From Typha latifolia (taxonomy: Eukaryota > Streptophyta > Magnoliopsida > Poales > Typhaceae): a stretch of DNA of 64,000 bases. Where the stretch lies: the NCBI GenBank assembly GCA_019914945.1, contig CM034100.1, forward strand, positions 17,433,096-17,497,095. Direction: 5' to 3'. The notes under the pieces are model-generated. The model was not told where the DNA came from. It did no database searches and saw only the letters and a list, made by a program, of their open reading frames with translations. Shown here in pieces: positions 22,151-36,693 of this stretch. Each line of letters starts with the position of its first letter. Positions within the stretch are counted from its first letter, which is position 1. The position numbers and the translations under genes are program-made.

Positions 22151-25100
22151 TCATAAGTACAAACAACATAAATATTTCATATGCTTCGGGCAATCTTCTT
22201 CACACAAATCCTGCGGCCAATTCCTGGTCATATTGTTGGCTACAAAGTTCGCAATCTGCCAGTAATGAAAGAATATATATTAGAAGGGGAACAGAAGTAC
22301 TGAAAGCATATTTATATGTGCTTCTGTTATAGACTAAGCAGAATAAAAGTACATAAGCATATGCATCTATCCAAATAATGAAACATTCAAATTTGCCTCC
22401 TTTACAGTGAAAGAAAAATATTCTGCCATTGGGAGATATAATATTCTCAGAAAATACTAGTTCTGCCTTCTGAATAGCACAAGATATGATCGCGCTACTC
22501 AGCAATTCATCCAGTGACTTTGGAATGATTAACTGATTTGGCAGTACCCCTAATAGAGGTGGAGGGATCAAGAAGAAGCAGGGTTGTTCATCTGCTTGGC
22601 TAGTCAAGCATGCTACTAGTCTCTGTCCAACTAGTCTAATCAGGAGGGGGATGATAGGTGACAGGCCAATAGGAAGATTGCTATGGTCTAGTCCGGACTT
22701 TGCTTGAAAGACTATGAAAACAAGAGGTCATCCAAATCCAAGTCTGAATGATATAAGCACCAAACATGCTTAAGCTTCTAAGGCTTGAAAGACGGGAATG
22801 GGGCTTCTCGCATCAATGGGATATGAATTCGAAGGCTGATTCTTGAATGTCCTCAAAAGGTGATCCTATCCAGAAAAATCGTCGACTCACGAATGTAGTT
22901 CCAATCCCTCCGGTGATGCCAGAAATTGTGGTTGCACTTACGCTTGCAGTCAGCTTTGAACTTGGTTCTGTGTGTGCATGAAGTGCATATATTTCTTGGG
23001 AAAACCTATATAATTACAAACAATAGTCTCCAGTGTTCACTATATTCCACCCACAATAGTTGCAATCAAACATTCAAGAACTTTGAAGAGAGGTTGTGGG
23101 TTAGACTTCTGCAATTGATACAGGCTTGGTTTCTGGATGATCAGATCATGATGACAGACCAGCAATTTAGATGCCAAATCATCATTTATGAGCTAGCAAC
23201 AACTAAATTCTTATTGGGAAATTCTTGCCTCGCAGAACTTTGATATGCTCTAGAAACTAGCTTTCTTTAGCAATCAATTTGCATCAGCTCAATGAAAAGA
23301 TAAAGATAAAAGTAATAATAATGTTCTCGTGTGGAATTCAGACTAATAACGACTTTCAGTTCTCTCAAAAGGATAATCTAATGTGCACACCTAAACATGA
23401 ACAAATAGATACTGGACATAATTAATTCACTTAAAATTTGACCAAAAAATTATGATTTAATATATGCCATCACTTGGAAAAATATAGAATGGAAAATAAA
23501 GACTGCATACCTTGGACTTCAAAGCGCGGAGTGTTCCATCAGTATCAGTGACATTGTCCATGCAACTAAGAGCAACCTTGAGGAGTTCAGGCACACATGC
23601 TTGAACATGGGGGGATAAATTCCGGAATACATCAATTGTAACATCTGGTCCTCGAGGATTCAATGGAAGGAATGAAAGTTTTGTGATCTCCCTCAAAGCA
23701 TCCACATGCTGCCCTGCTCTGGTGAGCTTATGGACAAATAAGATGGCTTCAAGCTGCCTTAGTACTGTTTGCTTCTCAGAAACGAGATCCTTGTCTTGAA
23801 GGCTGCAAGAGAAATTTAAACATCTCAAGGCTAAACTGATTCTAATCTACCAAAAAGTTGGTGATCCTTTTAGAGATGATTAGATATACAATAGATCATC
23901 CTTGCAGTACTGCACAAATATCATGGTTATTATAGAAAGAAATAACTTGACTATTGTGCTAGTCTAATGCCTAGCTCTTGATGATCCAATCTAAACCTTT
24001 ACTGCTCATGAAGCAGTAATGATACAATATCTCCATGGTCCCCTGACCCAAAGCAACAGCAACAGAACACTCACAACTTACAAGTCCTAGGTGTGAAACT
24101 GTAAGAGACTTATCTCCATGGCCCTCCACCCACAATCTACTAGAACATCAAATCATGAGCACTTAACATTTCATGGTTTGCCTTGATAATCTGAGAGCCA
24201 AAATTGAAATAAATGGCATTCCGAGTGATTGTAAAAATGGAGTTGTTTTCTAGTACTTGTCTGTTCCATCGAGACGAACCTTCCTCTTTGAGATTATGGA
24301 CTTTATTTTGAGATTTTGACTGACAAGCACTATCACAACTAGGTAAGTGGATGCTATAGAAATCTACAGTATCTATCTAATAGGTTAAGGTTTCACTAGA
24401 CACACATTACTGTGCTGTCTACTTGATCAAGCATAACACCAAGATCCTGAACAAGATGTCTTATAAAGCAAGGGAGTAAGAATTCATTGTTTCACATAAA
24501 TGGCCAGCATTAAACACCCTTTGTGATTGAACCTGCTGGGAAAAAAGAAATCAGAAATAGATGATGTGGGAACGGAGGGTTGTTGTGGAGGAGAGAGGAA
24601 AATGTAAGGTTGAAAATGCAAGTTATTAGTTTTTTTTATTAGACTAGGCACAAACTTGCTAACAAGCTCTCCGTTGACCTGGCAATGCTTCTACCTACAA
24701 GCAGTTGAGCAAACTCTAGACCCATAGGCGGAAACCAACCATAAAACTATTAGATTTTGACTACTTAGAAAAGGCAATATCACTAATAAACTGCCAAAAG
24801 TAGTTATATATGCAATATGAGATAAATGATCAGAAACTAAAACTATCTACAAAGGGATCATCAAAGGAGCTTCAAGCCATACATGAGAATAAAGATTATT
24901 TTTGCCAATCCATGTTTTATTGCAGTATGTTACATACAGTGCCAATTAAACCAGATATGATGAAACCAATATACATAATTTTGAGATGAAATATAGTAAA
25001 GCTTACCTGCATGACAAGAATAAGTACCACAATATTAGACCACCAAATAGGTGAACCAAATACATGAGTACATGACCGATCATGAACAAAAGAAATCAAG

Positions 25101-28100
25101 CATGTAATAGATAACTATCAAGAATCCCACATGTTCATGCCAAAGCTATGAAAGATATATAAGGAAAGATAGTCTAGCAACAGTAGCTCAAGTGCAAGTC
25201 TAACCTGGAATCAGAAGAATACTTGAATGTCTCCAGAATATCATTGCCAGAATTTATTAGACTAGCAGCATGGCTCTCACTATCTGTCCTGCCCCGCGAC
25301 ATGGAACAGATTGCATCTGAGAGACATTTGTTTATCGTCTCTAATGCCATAGCAAAAGCTCCAACTCTTTTATGAATTTCTATGGACTAAGAAGTTCCAT
25401 GTGAAGCAGCAGACACATGTCAACAAGGAATAAGAAACAGAATTTTAATGTATAGAACAGAAACAGTCACATAAAGAAGTCAAAACAAGAAGAGAATTAC
25501 CAGAGTGAAAAACCACTAGAAAGTCAAGTAGGAAGAATAAGTAACCAAACTAATGATCCGTAAACTCAAATGTGTCGCAGCAACCAGAAACATTCTATAC
25601 TGAAGTTGATTGAATGTTGTGTAAACAGACTTATCCATAAAAACCAAACTGATAAAAATTTATTTCCAGTACATTACTCAGGCATACAAGCTGCAGCCTT
25701 TACTCTAGCGACACACTCCAATTGCTAATCATATTGAGTAGTGTAGGTTATTTTCAATAAACAAAATAAAAGCAATAGCATGGGCATCTCAATTCTCAAC
25801 ACAACCACCGTGGCATTCAATGACGTTGATTTAACTTAGGTTGAAAGCAGTGGCATCTAGCAATGCAGTAGCAATTAGACAATAAATAGAAACTGCTCAT
25901 TCACAGAGACAAATGTGCATTGCATGAAGATCTATTGCATACTGATCATGATAAAATGACATGCTTGGATATCCTTTTTAATACAAAAAGATGTGGAGAA
26001 AAAAATTCAATTGTTTAACAGTTTAACTGTTCATTAAGCTGGCTTTCCTATAAAGAAGTGTTAGATTCAACATAAGGGAACTCTTGGACAGTATTCTAAA
26101 AAGGGTGCATGCACCCTCATGATGTTGTACTTGATAGCCCCGCATAGACAAACCTAGACATAGACAGGCTGAATAATGATACACACAATCTGTTGCCGCA
26201 CATTACAAATTTACATCTAATTATGACTAGTTACTTAGATATTGAATTATATATCTAGAATCTAGATACTTATATTTGTAATTATGAATATTCATTATTA
26301 TGGCAGAGTATTTGATCCTTCCTTTAGGTTTGGCATGATCTTCTCGTATGTCACTACAGTTAATCAGGTCCCAATGTCAAGAGAAATGAACAGTTTTTGT
26401 CCAACCTAAATTAGGTTATCATACGAAAAGGCAGGTCCATGAAAAAAGAAAATTAAATGTAGAGAAGAAAATCATATCCTTAATAAAGCAATCAATGTGA
26501 CATGAACTCTGACGCTAAGGTCAAACAGTATCTGTCAATTTATTTGTCTGACATAGCATAGCATGAACTAAAATTGTCCGACTCTCAAAAATGCAACTCT
26601 TGGTCAGAACTGAACTTGAGTCATAGGGGCTTACTTTTTCATATAGCCCAGCTTCTTGACATTGATGAGCAACTTCAAGTAAGAACTGCTGTCGACTTCT
26701 CCAATCCATCATATATTTTCTAAGTTCCCCTTCTTCTCCCACACCCCTTGGACCAAGCAGAAGAGCGATACCACCGTCTCTTAATAATATCTCTGTCATA
26801 AGTTGTTTCAACATCAAACTTCGCTGTCTTTGCTGATCCGTGTTGCCTCGCCCAATCCATGACATCTCTCCTCCACCCATTGCAGCAGCAGCTTGTGCAT
26901 AATACTCCAATGCTAGTTCAAGATTATTATGACGTAAGTAGATGGAACCATACTGCTGAATTATGCTGGCTGCTTCTGCACACGCATCCATGAACCCCAT
27001 CTTGTGCCCAGTTCCAGCACCTTCAGTAAGAACGCCGTGATCAGCTAGAGCAATAGAGATATGTACAGCATCAATATTATATCCTTCCTCTCCAACTTCC
27101 TTGGACAAGTGCAGGACTGCTGGAAGTAGCTGAATGCTCAAAAGTAACACATAAGGATAAACTAGAGGATCCTTCCCATTTTTTGTATAGTAAGATGGTT
27201 CGAATTTATTTAAGTAGCCTTGGAGATCGTCTAGACTGTATGGAACAAACCCTTCACTTAGAACAACAGAAGAAGATGCACTTGGCAAGTCCCTCACCAC
27301 TGACAATTTGAACCACAAGAAATCCTCTATAGTATTAAAAAGGGTTGGAAGGTCCCTTAGCAATCGGTCAATCTGACGGCGACAACCAGAAATGATAGCA
27401 TAGAGTAGCAATTTCTTCCTGTCATAACTGGGCCGACCTGCACGATCACCCATTCTCAACATTTTCTCACATTCTTCAGAAGCGGCAAGAGCAGTCTCTG
27501 GTGAAACAGCACCCCCAGTCGAAATCCACTCTACAAGCTGCCAAAAGAGTCTTAGGTAATCCTATTAAGAACACTCAGGAACCTATACAAAACAATCAAG
27601 TACCTGAGGGGCAAAGTTGTGTGCAACACGAGATGATTGAGCAACATTTCTGGCTTCATCATAATATCCCGTTCTTAAGCAGAAGTAAATCTACAGAAAG
27701 AACAATAACAATGAATATATATGTACCATGGATATATATGGCAAAAAAAGGTCGCAGAATGAAAGACCTGTGAGAAAAAGAGTTCAGAAAGATGTGCCCA
27801 TAAATTTAAGTGTAGACAAAAGTACTATAAAGAAATACTCAAAAATGCTAAAGCAACGCACCTACAGAAAGGCATCAATAAGCTTCAAGGAATAAGGCGT
27901 GAGCCTCATAGATTTCTTCATATATTTAGACACCCACTGCCACTTTGAACTTGTCCAAGTATTTCCTAACAATATCCATCTATGTGACTAGATCTTACTC
28001 CACATTTTATTGAATCTTAGCCACGAAAACCCTTCTACAAAGGAAGCCCTTTACATCTTTGTTGCACAACTTATCTCATTAAAAATTTCCCTAAGCTTCG

Positions 28101-31100
28101 GCTTCATAATGTGGATACCTCTTGCACAAGTTGTGTTTCATTAATTTTAGAGTTTCTGAATGTCGAAACCATATTATCGGAAATCAATTATGACATAATG
28201 ATGTTACGTTCCTCTCATTTCTCCCAGCAATGTTATAAGGGTATTATTTTTCCTCAGTAATTTCAATTTGAAGTATGAAATCTTGTTGCTTAGCAGATAA
28301 GTAGGGAATACATGCATTGAAATATCACTGTAAGTTACAACTGATGAATCTTTTTGATGTCCCAATAATTGTAGGCCTTGTGTTCCAGGATATGAGAAGA
28401 TTGTACTTTTAAATTTATATACAAAACCAAAAAAAAATAAAGGAAACTGCAGGTGACAGGTTGTTGCAATCTAGCAACAATGGGCAAAATAGTAAAATAA
28501 TCGGTCCAAACCTGTTGCCATGTGGTGTCAACTGGAGGCTGCCTACGCATATCAGTTGCATCAAAGTCTAGTACGCCATGATCACGTAAACGGACCTATT
28601 CAATCAGAATATCAGTGAAGCACACAACAAGCAGAGGTGAAAATTAAGTCACCGATCATATAGAGCAAAGGAAAACCATAAACATGATACCCAACAGACC
28701 CGAAGAAAAGCCCGAATTTTCTGCAGATTGCCAACAGCCCCACCAAGAGCAGCCTACAAGCACAAATCATTATCCAACAGGTGTTGAGCAGTAGGGAAGG
28801 TTATATTTAGAATCTCCATGAAAAATTAAAAAGAAAGAAGGTGAGGTCTAGAGTATAAAAATGTATAAAATGGGAAATGTATTGGTAAGAATAACAAAAC
28901 CAATGAGAATTGTATAAATAACGTGCCGGTCAAAAAAGGCATTAAACCTAGGAATTTGTTTCACGGCTATAAAATTCATCAAAAGATCACATTTTGACAA
29001 ATGCCGCTGGAGAATGCCCTAAGATGAATGCAGTCTCCTCTTCTTTTTGGAAAGTCTCATCCCAAATAGTCATCAGAAACAAGCTAGCCGAGCGTCACCA
29101 GATAAAAGACAGAAGATAAACTGCATAAATATTTTAAAGAAATTTAAGCAGCACAACAAATAAAATGCCCCTCCTTAATGAATTGGATAACTTGAGGACT
29201 CATGCAACTGAAGCGCCGAAAATATGCAGCCATGCCTACAATTTACAGCATGGATTGTCATTGTAAAATGTGGATAAGATAAGATCAATTCAAAATCTCT
29301 CCCATAAGCAAGAAAAAATAAAGATAAAAAGACAGTTAAGAAATGGTGATAAGTGACAAACTATTAGGAGAACAAGAAATAGATGTTTCCCCAGAATGTT
29401 AACAAACTGAAACAATCGAGATACCAATCTGATACATACAAATGATATTTAGTCAAAGCAAGAGTTTCATTTGTCAATCAACATGGAAATTTTGTACTAA
29501 GTTTCAAGCCCTTCAAAATAAGAGAAACAAAGTTGATCATGCACACAGGACGAAAAGAATAAAGATAAGTTAGAACAGAAATGATATTCTCTTCAATAGG
29601 AGTTAATGAGAAAGTGCAGCTCACACTTTTCTGGAGATGCAGATATTTCTCATGAAAATGATCGACTAAAAGAAACATTCACCTGCGCTGGATGAGTCTG
29701 GATGGCATCTATGATGTACTTCTCGTGGCCCCATTCAAGGTGGCGTCTAGCCCCTATCACCAGTGACATTTTCCTCAAAACATTTTGCTGACTAGAATCC
29801 TCACCAACCAATGCCTGACAAAATAATGAAATCAGGAAATTATTGAAACTTATCAAAGAGATTAACATGAAATAGGAAGGACCAAATAATAAACATGCTT
29901 TCATCTGCTTGAGGTTGCAATAAGAGTTACATTTAGGAAAAACATTTTCAGACCAAGCAGATGATAGATGGATTTCACACTACAAAGGAATATGATTACC
30001 TGAATCAAATGCCAGATTTTCTGCATAGTAACTGACTTCACACCAGCAACATCAATTCCCAAGCCTTCGTAAGCAGACCGGAAAGTTGTGGCAGGCTAAC
30101 CACAAGACAAGTATCAGTAAATGATACCAGAATACAAATTATATAAAAAGAGATTAGTCATATTCTTACTGCTAACAGGAAAAATTACATAATACAGGTT
30201 AAAATGACCTAACAAACAGGCAATTTGGCTGATAAAGTTTCAACAGGAGCACCTAGCTGTTACTCTTGTATCCATCTTTTACCAGTGACACATAATAAAG
30301 TAGCAATTTCACAACTAAAAGACACTTACTTTGAAAGGCAGCCCACGCCCTCTAGCACCATTCAGATTCCTGACAATCTCGGCATATACTGAAGTCTTCT
30401 TTTCAATTATTGACTTGTTAGCTATTGGTAATACACCCATGGCTGATGGGCCAGCAGATATTTGAGGACTGGAAATTGGGGATGACACCTGACCAAGCCG
30501 AGAAAGCCCACTTGTTGCAAGACTACTATTTGTCCTGGGTAATGTCGATAGCCGGCTTAAACTCTGCAAGAAGTCTCTCTTCTCCTTCTGCCAGTCATCC
30601 TGTGAGAAGAAATAGCAACATAGAAGATAATAGTTTCTTACACCGCTAACCTCATCAATAAATTAAACCAATCTGTGCAAGTAGATTGCAAGTACTAATA
30701 GAACAGCTGTGGATTAAAATGAGTACATATAACAGAATGCAGCAGAAGACTCATCCGGAATAGACTGAGCTACCTAACAAAATCATTACAGCAACAGGAT
30801 AAACCTCTTGCTGGTTATCATGAACATCAGATCATATCTGAATTTATAGATCAAATAGATCCCACAATGAACATGAAGGACCAGAGTTCCAAAGAAAGAA
30901 GAAAATCTTAGAAGAATGTTAGCAAGTAAATGGCTGGTCTATGATTGTCACCCATATGTATATCACAGCATTTCATTTTTATGCAAAGCATAGAAGATGA
31001 TCATTCACATAGATACCATTCATTTTTAGAAATTATTATAGCACCTATTAATAAAATGATTTCAAATGAAAAAGTGAATAAAATGTGAAAAAGCAAGAAA

Positions 31101-32679
31101 AGCATGCTGACCTCCAAGACTTTCATCATATAATCACTAAAGCTTCGGAGATTGTCCTTTTGAGCTTCCTGGATGGATGAGACCATAGCCATCTCATGAA
31201 CCTGAAAAGAGACATTCCAGAAGAGCTACAGAAGTCAACAAAAGCAAGTGACCCTCATATGCTGGCTATCAATAAGTATTTGTATGGCCCAACTCAAAGC
31301 TCTTATCCAGGTAAGCCAGCTGATGGATTCAAGTTGACCAAGGTAAAGAGAAAAACATGAAAATGATATGCAACAATCAAGCATTAATGGGGCAATGCCC
31401 ACTTGTAACTTGATAAACACATGCAGTTTATACTACGTGTTTTTTTTTCTTTCTTAATCTCGATAAAACCTAGATATTATCAAGACAAAGATTACCGACT
31501 TGTATGAATAAACAAGAATTTAATCTATGTCTAACAATTACTGCTTAACACTATAGAATGCTACTGATAATCTAGTGTTTACCAACAAAATGAATAAAAG
31601 ATTTATCATTTATAAATTCTCAAGTGGAACACTATTTTAACACGCAACTTTAGTTATGCTTCTCTGAGTTGAGTGAACAATCGATAACCATCCTCTATAA
31701 GTTACAACTTCAAGATTACCTGTTGCAGGTACTCCTCAACAGTTGTTGCCTCCGAAGGGAAAACATCCTCCAAAGTTGTCTACAGAAACAAAGAGAAAGA
31801 CGTGTAAAACAAGAAATTTCTGTAGTATATAGAAGCTAGCCAATCTTCCATTAACCAGAGCAAGGTTACATCATACTGAAATACCATTTATCAGACAAAA
31901 GGAAATGACATACCATTTCAATTTCGATTCCTAACTCATTAAAACTTCAGTAAGATAAACCAAAATTCCTTCATTTATTATGCTTAAAAATCATACAAGA
32001 CCGCCAGCTTCAACAAACCCAAACCCATTAAAGGAATTCCTTCCTGAAAAAATCAAGGGCGACTTCTATACACACTTCAAATCTAAATGCACTTAACAAT
32101 TTTTGCCTGTGATAGTCCCCTTGTATCATACATTCATACAAATATCACGAGTAGCCAAAACCTATAAAATAGATTTTACCTTCAGTTCGAAAGACTTGAG
32201 ATCCCTCGCAAGTTGCTCCGCATTTATGCCTTCCCGTGCAAGAAGCCTGCATTCAAAAAGTTCTTGAAACTAAAAGCAATAGATAATGTTCGATAACAAA
32301 AGGACCAACTTAATTAACAGAAACACCCTACTAGGACCAAAACAGAGGTCGAGAGCGAGAGAGAGCTACCTCGTAGCGGAGATGGACTGCGAGGGGGTTT
32401 CGGCACGTAGGGTTTTGGTCTTGAGTTTAGTGGAAAGCGCCTCCAATTGGTCCAGACTCCTCTGGAAACCCCCAAGAAAGAAATCAATCAAGACACCGAC
32501 CCATGGGTAGAATCAAGAAAACGGGGGCCGAAATCAAGATCGACGTCAAGAAACAGATAAAAAGCTAGAGCGGAAACCTGGAGAGGAGGGAACTGAGCGG
32601 ATGGGGCCGCTTGCTCGAGGAGCTTGGTGGAGGACTGGAGCAGATCCGACCACCCGCTCATCTCCGCGTCGCTCGCCAT
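22151..32679 (-). CDS. NUP93: Nuclear pore scaffold protein NUP93 (Nic96 family)
   Basis: Predicted 871-residue inner-ring nucleoporin. Fifteen coding exons (high to low): 32679-32578, 32461-32370, 32246-32180, 31779-31720, 31201-31112, 30599-30330, 30095-30000, 29814-29683, 28753-28700, 28595-28512, 27690-27604, 27537-26635, 25386-25205, 23802-23511 and 22255-22151. All phases agree. Landmarks are MASDAEMSGWSDLLQSSTKL at the start, ALGGAVGNLQKIRAFLRVRL, LVEWISTGGAVSPETALAAS, the long helical exon 12 (Nic96 solenoid), SIEIHKRVGAFAMALETINK and QLEAILFVHKLTRAGQHVDA near the end. Length is close to the Arabidopsis protein as I recall it (about 860). The last 13 residues differ from the expected family end, as if one base had been inserted (see findings). 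Head-to-head with the small acylated-protein gene. Confidence 0.93.
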
Positions 32680-33185
32680 TACTCTAACTTCCTCCTCCGC
32701 CTTCTCGGTTTCGGCTTGGCCCAGGGTTTTGGGTTCTTGTAAAGAGGAGGGAAAGAGACGAGGGCACGCTTGGCTTAAGCTTGGCTTAGCTTAAAATTAA
32801 GCTCAAAGCGGAGCCGATGAGTAAGTATTTTACATTTATACCCTTCTACCAAATTTTAGAAACATTCTGATAAATAAATAAATAAATAGAAAATACCAAG
32901 CTGTGATGATTGGCGAATGACCCAAAATAGAGAATGTTTAAAAATATAAAAAATATATAACAAGAATGTGTTGTCCGAGACCAAGAGAGGAGGATCACCC
33001 TCCAATCACCACATTCCAATAATAACTCAAGTGAGGTTCCAATATTTATCCATTCTCACAACCTCTCCTCAGAGGATTATATATATATATATATATATGC
33101 AAACACCCTCACAATTTTCATATCTCCAGTACTGTTGTTCCATTGAATCTTCGCTCTAATCTTTCTCTCTAACTTTGCTCCGCAA
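32680..33185. promoter_or_regulatory. Divergent promoter between NUP93 and the acylated acidic protein
   Basis: About 500 bp separate the two start codons. The NUP93 side is GC-richer leader sequence. On the plus side, a TA run at about 33080-33098 could serve as TATA region roughly 90-100 bases before the ATG at 33186. Confidence 0.45.
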
Positions 33186-33636
33186 ATGGGGTGCGGTGGA
33201 TCCAAAGATGAGGTGGCCGCCGGAAACACGGTGAGCATCAATCGCCTGCTCCGGAGGAAATCGAGCACGATCACGAGCATATCATCGCCATCTATAGCTG
33301 ATCGCCAGAAATCTTTAGATACCGGCTCCGGCTCTAAGGTGGAGAAAGAACAAGAAGCTACCGAGTGTACCGATGCTGCTGGTAACGCCGATGGTAAATC
33401 GACGGCGACGGTGAAGACGGTCGAAGAGGAGAAGGTTACGCCGCCGGAGTTGTCGAGTCAATCTTCATCCTCGGATAACGAAGAGGAGCATATTGAGATA
33501 AAAGATGCCGGCGATGACGGCGCCGCCGCGAAGGAGAGTGTAGGAGTTAACTGCGAGGAGAAATCTGAGGCATTAGTTGAAGAAAAGGAAACTACTTTCA
33601 AAGATATTGAAGATGATGGTAAGCGTAATTAATTTC

Positions 33637-33682
<46 letters not shown>

Positions 33683-33891
33683 ATTTTAAAATAGTATTAT
33701 GGAAGAAAAAAATAATTTAAAGAATTATTAACAGATGATATGTTATGATATTTACAGGGGAATCAATTGGGAAAAATTCGGTGGACTTCAAAGAGGCAAT
33801 ATCTATTGAGGAATTGGAAAGCGAAGCAACTATTTCAATAAAAGAAACTTCTAAAGAGAGTGAGATCCCAAGTGGCTCATTAGCTCATTGA
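33186..33891 (+). CDS. Small acidic protein with predicted N-myristoyl/palmitoyl anchor
   Basis: Predicted 188 residues from exons 33186-33618 and 33758-33891 (G|GG phase). It starts MGCGGSKDE, a strong myristoylation signal (Gly2) with a palmitoylatable Cys3, so it probably sits on the plasma membrane. A basic patch follows (NRLLRRKSS), then a long Glu/Asp/Lys/Ser-rich disordered region (residues 45-188) with no globular domain. Plant genomes carry many such MGC-type proteins, most without known function. The intron is only 139 bp and contains a TA microsatellite of about 40 bp. Confidence 0.7.
33640..33679. repeat. TA microsatellite in a short intron
   Basis: About twenty TA units fill nearly a third of the single intron of the small acidic protein gene. 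Confidence 0.95.
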
Positions 33892-34286
33892 TGATCACTG
33901 GAATAAATTGTTTTAAAAAAAAATACAAAAATTTGATGTAATAGAATACCTAGTTTTCAAATATAATGTTGCTCTTTGGCTTTTTTTTTTTTTTTTTGTT
34001 ACTACTATTATTATTAATTGTTATTTGTCTATAGTCCAATAAGAAATTAATCATTTTCATATATATTTTAAAGATCTAAATAAATTATGATTATGACTTG
34101 TTTTAATTTTAACGACAAAGCCCACCTAAGGCTAATAATTTTATGTGGGCCTTCTAGATTGGGTCACTTGAAAGAGAAGCCCAAATGTGGCTCTATTAGT
34201 ACATATATACTCTTTTAATTAAGAAATTTGATACGTAGATACATCAGTAGTCAAAATAGTTGGCCCATTAGTTGAACTAAAAATTA

Positions 34287-34330
<44 letters not shown>

Positions 34331-35132
34331 ACCTACTTCTTCTAAAGATGACAGGCATTTTAGAAAGACATGCATGCATAATATATATAAAAAAAAGCCA
34401 AAATAATAGAAAATTAATTATAAGTAGGATGCCAAACGGTTTGGCTTTGGAGCTTTTTGATGCTGGTCTAAATCAATGTACATCCCTTTCACATTATCAA
34501 GTTATAAAAATACCAAATTGAGATTTGGTGCAAGTTGATTCTGAAATGAATACATCGTACTCTACTATTTTGATTTCATTCCTTAAATTTGATAATTATT
34601 TTATAATCTCTTTTAAACGTGATCGAAAGTATAATTAAACCCACAAGAAACCCTTTGTACAAGTGTGGTGATGTTGGTATTTCCACCCACCACTATCTAA
34701 CTCACTGAATTCTTGTGTCCATCTTTCTCACTCTCACTATGATCATAGTCAATTAATTAACCATCTTATATCTCCATGAATAGCTTGTAGAAGCTACCTC
34801 CCACCTAAAATTTACCTAATACCCCATCAATATTCCATGCATAGAGTATATAATCCTTCATGATCTCAGGAGCAAAGAGCAAAGCGTCAAAGTGTTGATG
34901 AACAACCATAACTAGAAGACTACTAGAATTTTTCCTCTTTTTGTTTGTTTTTTTTTTCTCAACTCCAAAAACCAACCTCCTCCTCGCTATAACCACCGTT
35001 CACAACTACAAGTCCACAAGTATTACAACGTAGGAAATAATAAGAAGCAAAGTAGGATCTATAATAAACTTGGCCATATATTATATATATATATATATGT
35101 ATGTTTGCCTTTTTAACGTAGCTGCTGAGAAG
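33892..35132. other. Spacer and upstream region of the GDSL gene
   Basis: AT-rich with poly-T (33980-33998) and a TA microsatellite at about 34289-34328. A short TA run at about 35079-35099, some 35 to 55 bases before the GDSL ATG, may be the TATA region. No gene seen; the minus-strand ORF at 34805-34996 looks fortuitous. Confidence 0.5.
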
Positions 35133-36693
35133 ATGGCAAGAATGAAGGCTTGGCCATTGGTGGTGGTGATAGTAATGCTATGTGGAATGGCAGTGGTTAG
35201 CAATGGAGAAGGAGTTTTAGGAGCCTCCTTCGTCTTCGGCGACTCGCTCGTCGACTGTGGGAATAATAACTACCTCGCTTCGCTCTCGAAAGCCGACATC
35301 CGACCGAACGGCATCGACTTCGCCGCGTCCGGCGGGGAGCCCACCGGACGCTTCACCAATGGAAGGACCATTGCAGACATTGTTGGTAACTTACATATAT
35401 ATATATATACTCTTATCTATAATTGAGATTAATTAAAGTAAATTTTTGAGTTGCTAATTAATTACTTTTAGGAGAGCTTTTGGGGCAATCGGAATACGCG
35501 CCGGCATTTTTGGCACCGAACACGACGGGTTCGGCGATACTGAACGGAGTGAATTATGCATCAGGAGGAGGAGGAATTATGAACGGAACTGGAAAAATAT
35601 TTGTATGATTTACTCTTTAGTTAACATCCGATAGCTCTAATCATGTGTATATATATATATATATGTATATTACTAAGTATGATCGGAGTCGTCAGATATG
35701 TGTGATTGGATCAAATCCGATCACTTTCCGCTACCCGTAATTTTGAATGAGAAATATAAGAAATAATTTAATTTTCTCTTTCTTCACAGGTTAATAGGCT
35801 TGGGATGGACATCCAAGTAGATTACTTCAACATCACAAGGCAAGAACTGGATGGTTTGTTAGGGAAGGAAGAAGCGAAGCATTTCTTGATGAGCAGAGCA
35901 ATCTTCTCAGTCACCGTTGGGTCTAATGATTTCCTTAACAATTATCTTATGCCAGTCGTCTCCGCTGGAACGAGAGTTGCTGAATCGCCTGATGCCTTTG
36001 TTAACGACCTAATCGCCAATCTCAAAGCTCAACTCACGGTAATTAAAAATCACTAATCTCTTCGAGAACTAGTAATAATAATATTTCAAAGTAATTATAT
36101 CTTAATATTATCTTAATGCAGAGGCTTTACGCGCTCGATGCGCGAAAATTTGTCGTGGCAAATGTAGGACCGATAGGCTGCATTCCATACCAGAAGACCA
36201 TCAATAGAATCGCTGAGACAGAGTGTGTTAGCCTGCCAAACGAACTTGCTGTGCAATATAATGGTCAATTAAGAGATCTATTAGCAGAGCTTAATGACAA
36301 TCTTCCAGGAGCCAAGTTTTGCCTTGCAAATGTATATTCTCTAGTGATGGAACTCATAACAAGCTACGAATCATACGGTATGAACTCATAAACTCCCCCA
36401 TGTATTCTCTTTCGAGTGGGATTAAAATATGAGTCTAATTATATGATCTATTTGTGAAACATTATGCAGGTTTCAAAACAGCTAGTGTTGCTTGTTGTGG
36501 AAATGGAGGGCAATATGCAGGCATAGTTCCATGTAGTCCTACCTCATCTATGTGTGATGATAGAGAGGCATATGTGTTCTGGGATCCATATCATCCAAGT
36601 GAGGCAGCAAATCTTATATTGGCAAAGCGTCTTGTTGATGGAGATACAAGATACATCTCACCTGTTAATCTTAGACAACTTCTAGCCCTTTAA
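35133..36693 (+). CDS. GDSL-type esterase/lipase, secreted
   Basis: Predicted 370-residue SGNH hydrolase from exons 35133-35385, 35472-35602, 35790-36038, 36122-36377 and 36470-36693, the usual five-exon layout of the family. Residues 1 to about 28 are a signal peptide (AWPLVVVIVMLCGMAVVSNG). Block I is FVFGDSLVDCGNNN with nucleophile Ser38. Block II is NYASGGGGI. Block III is TVGSNDF (Asn174). Block V is FWDPYHPSE with Asp335 and His338. All catalytic residues are present, so it should hydrolyse esters, probably outside the cell; the natural substrate is unknown. An upstream in-frame ATG at 35070 lies in a TA-rich leader and was rejected because it would bury the signal peptide. Confidence 0.93.
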
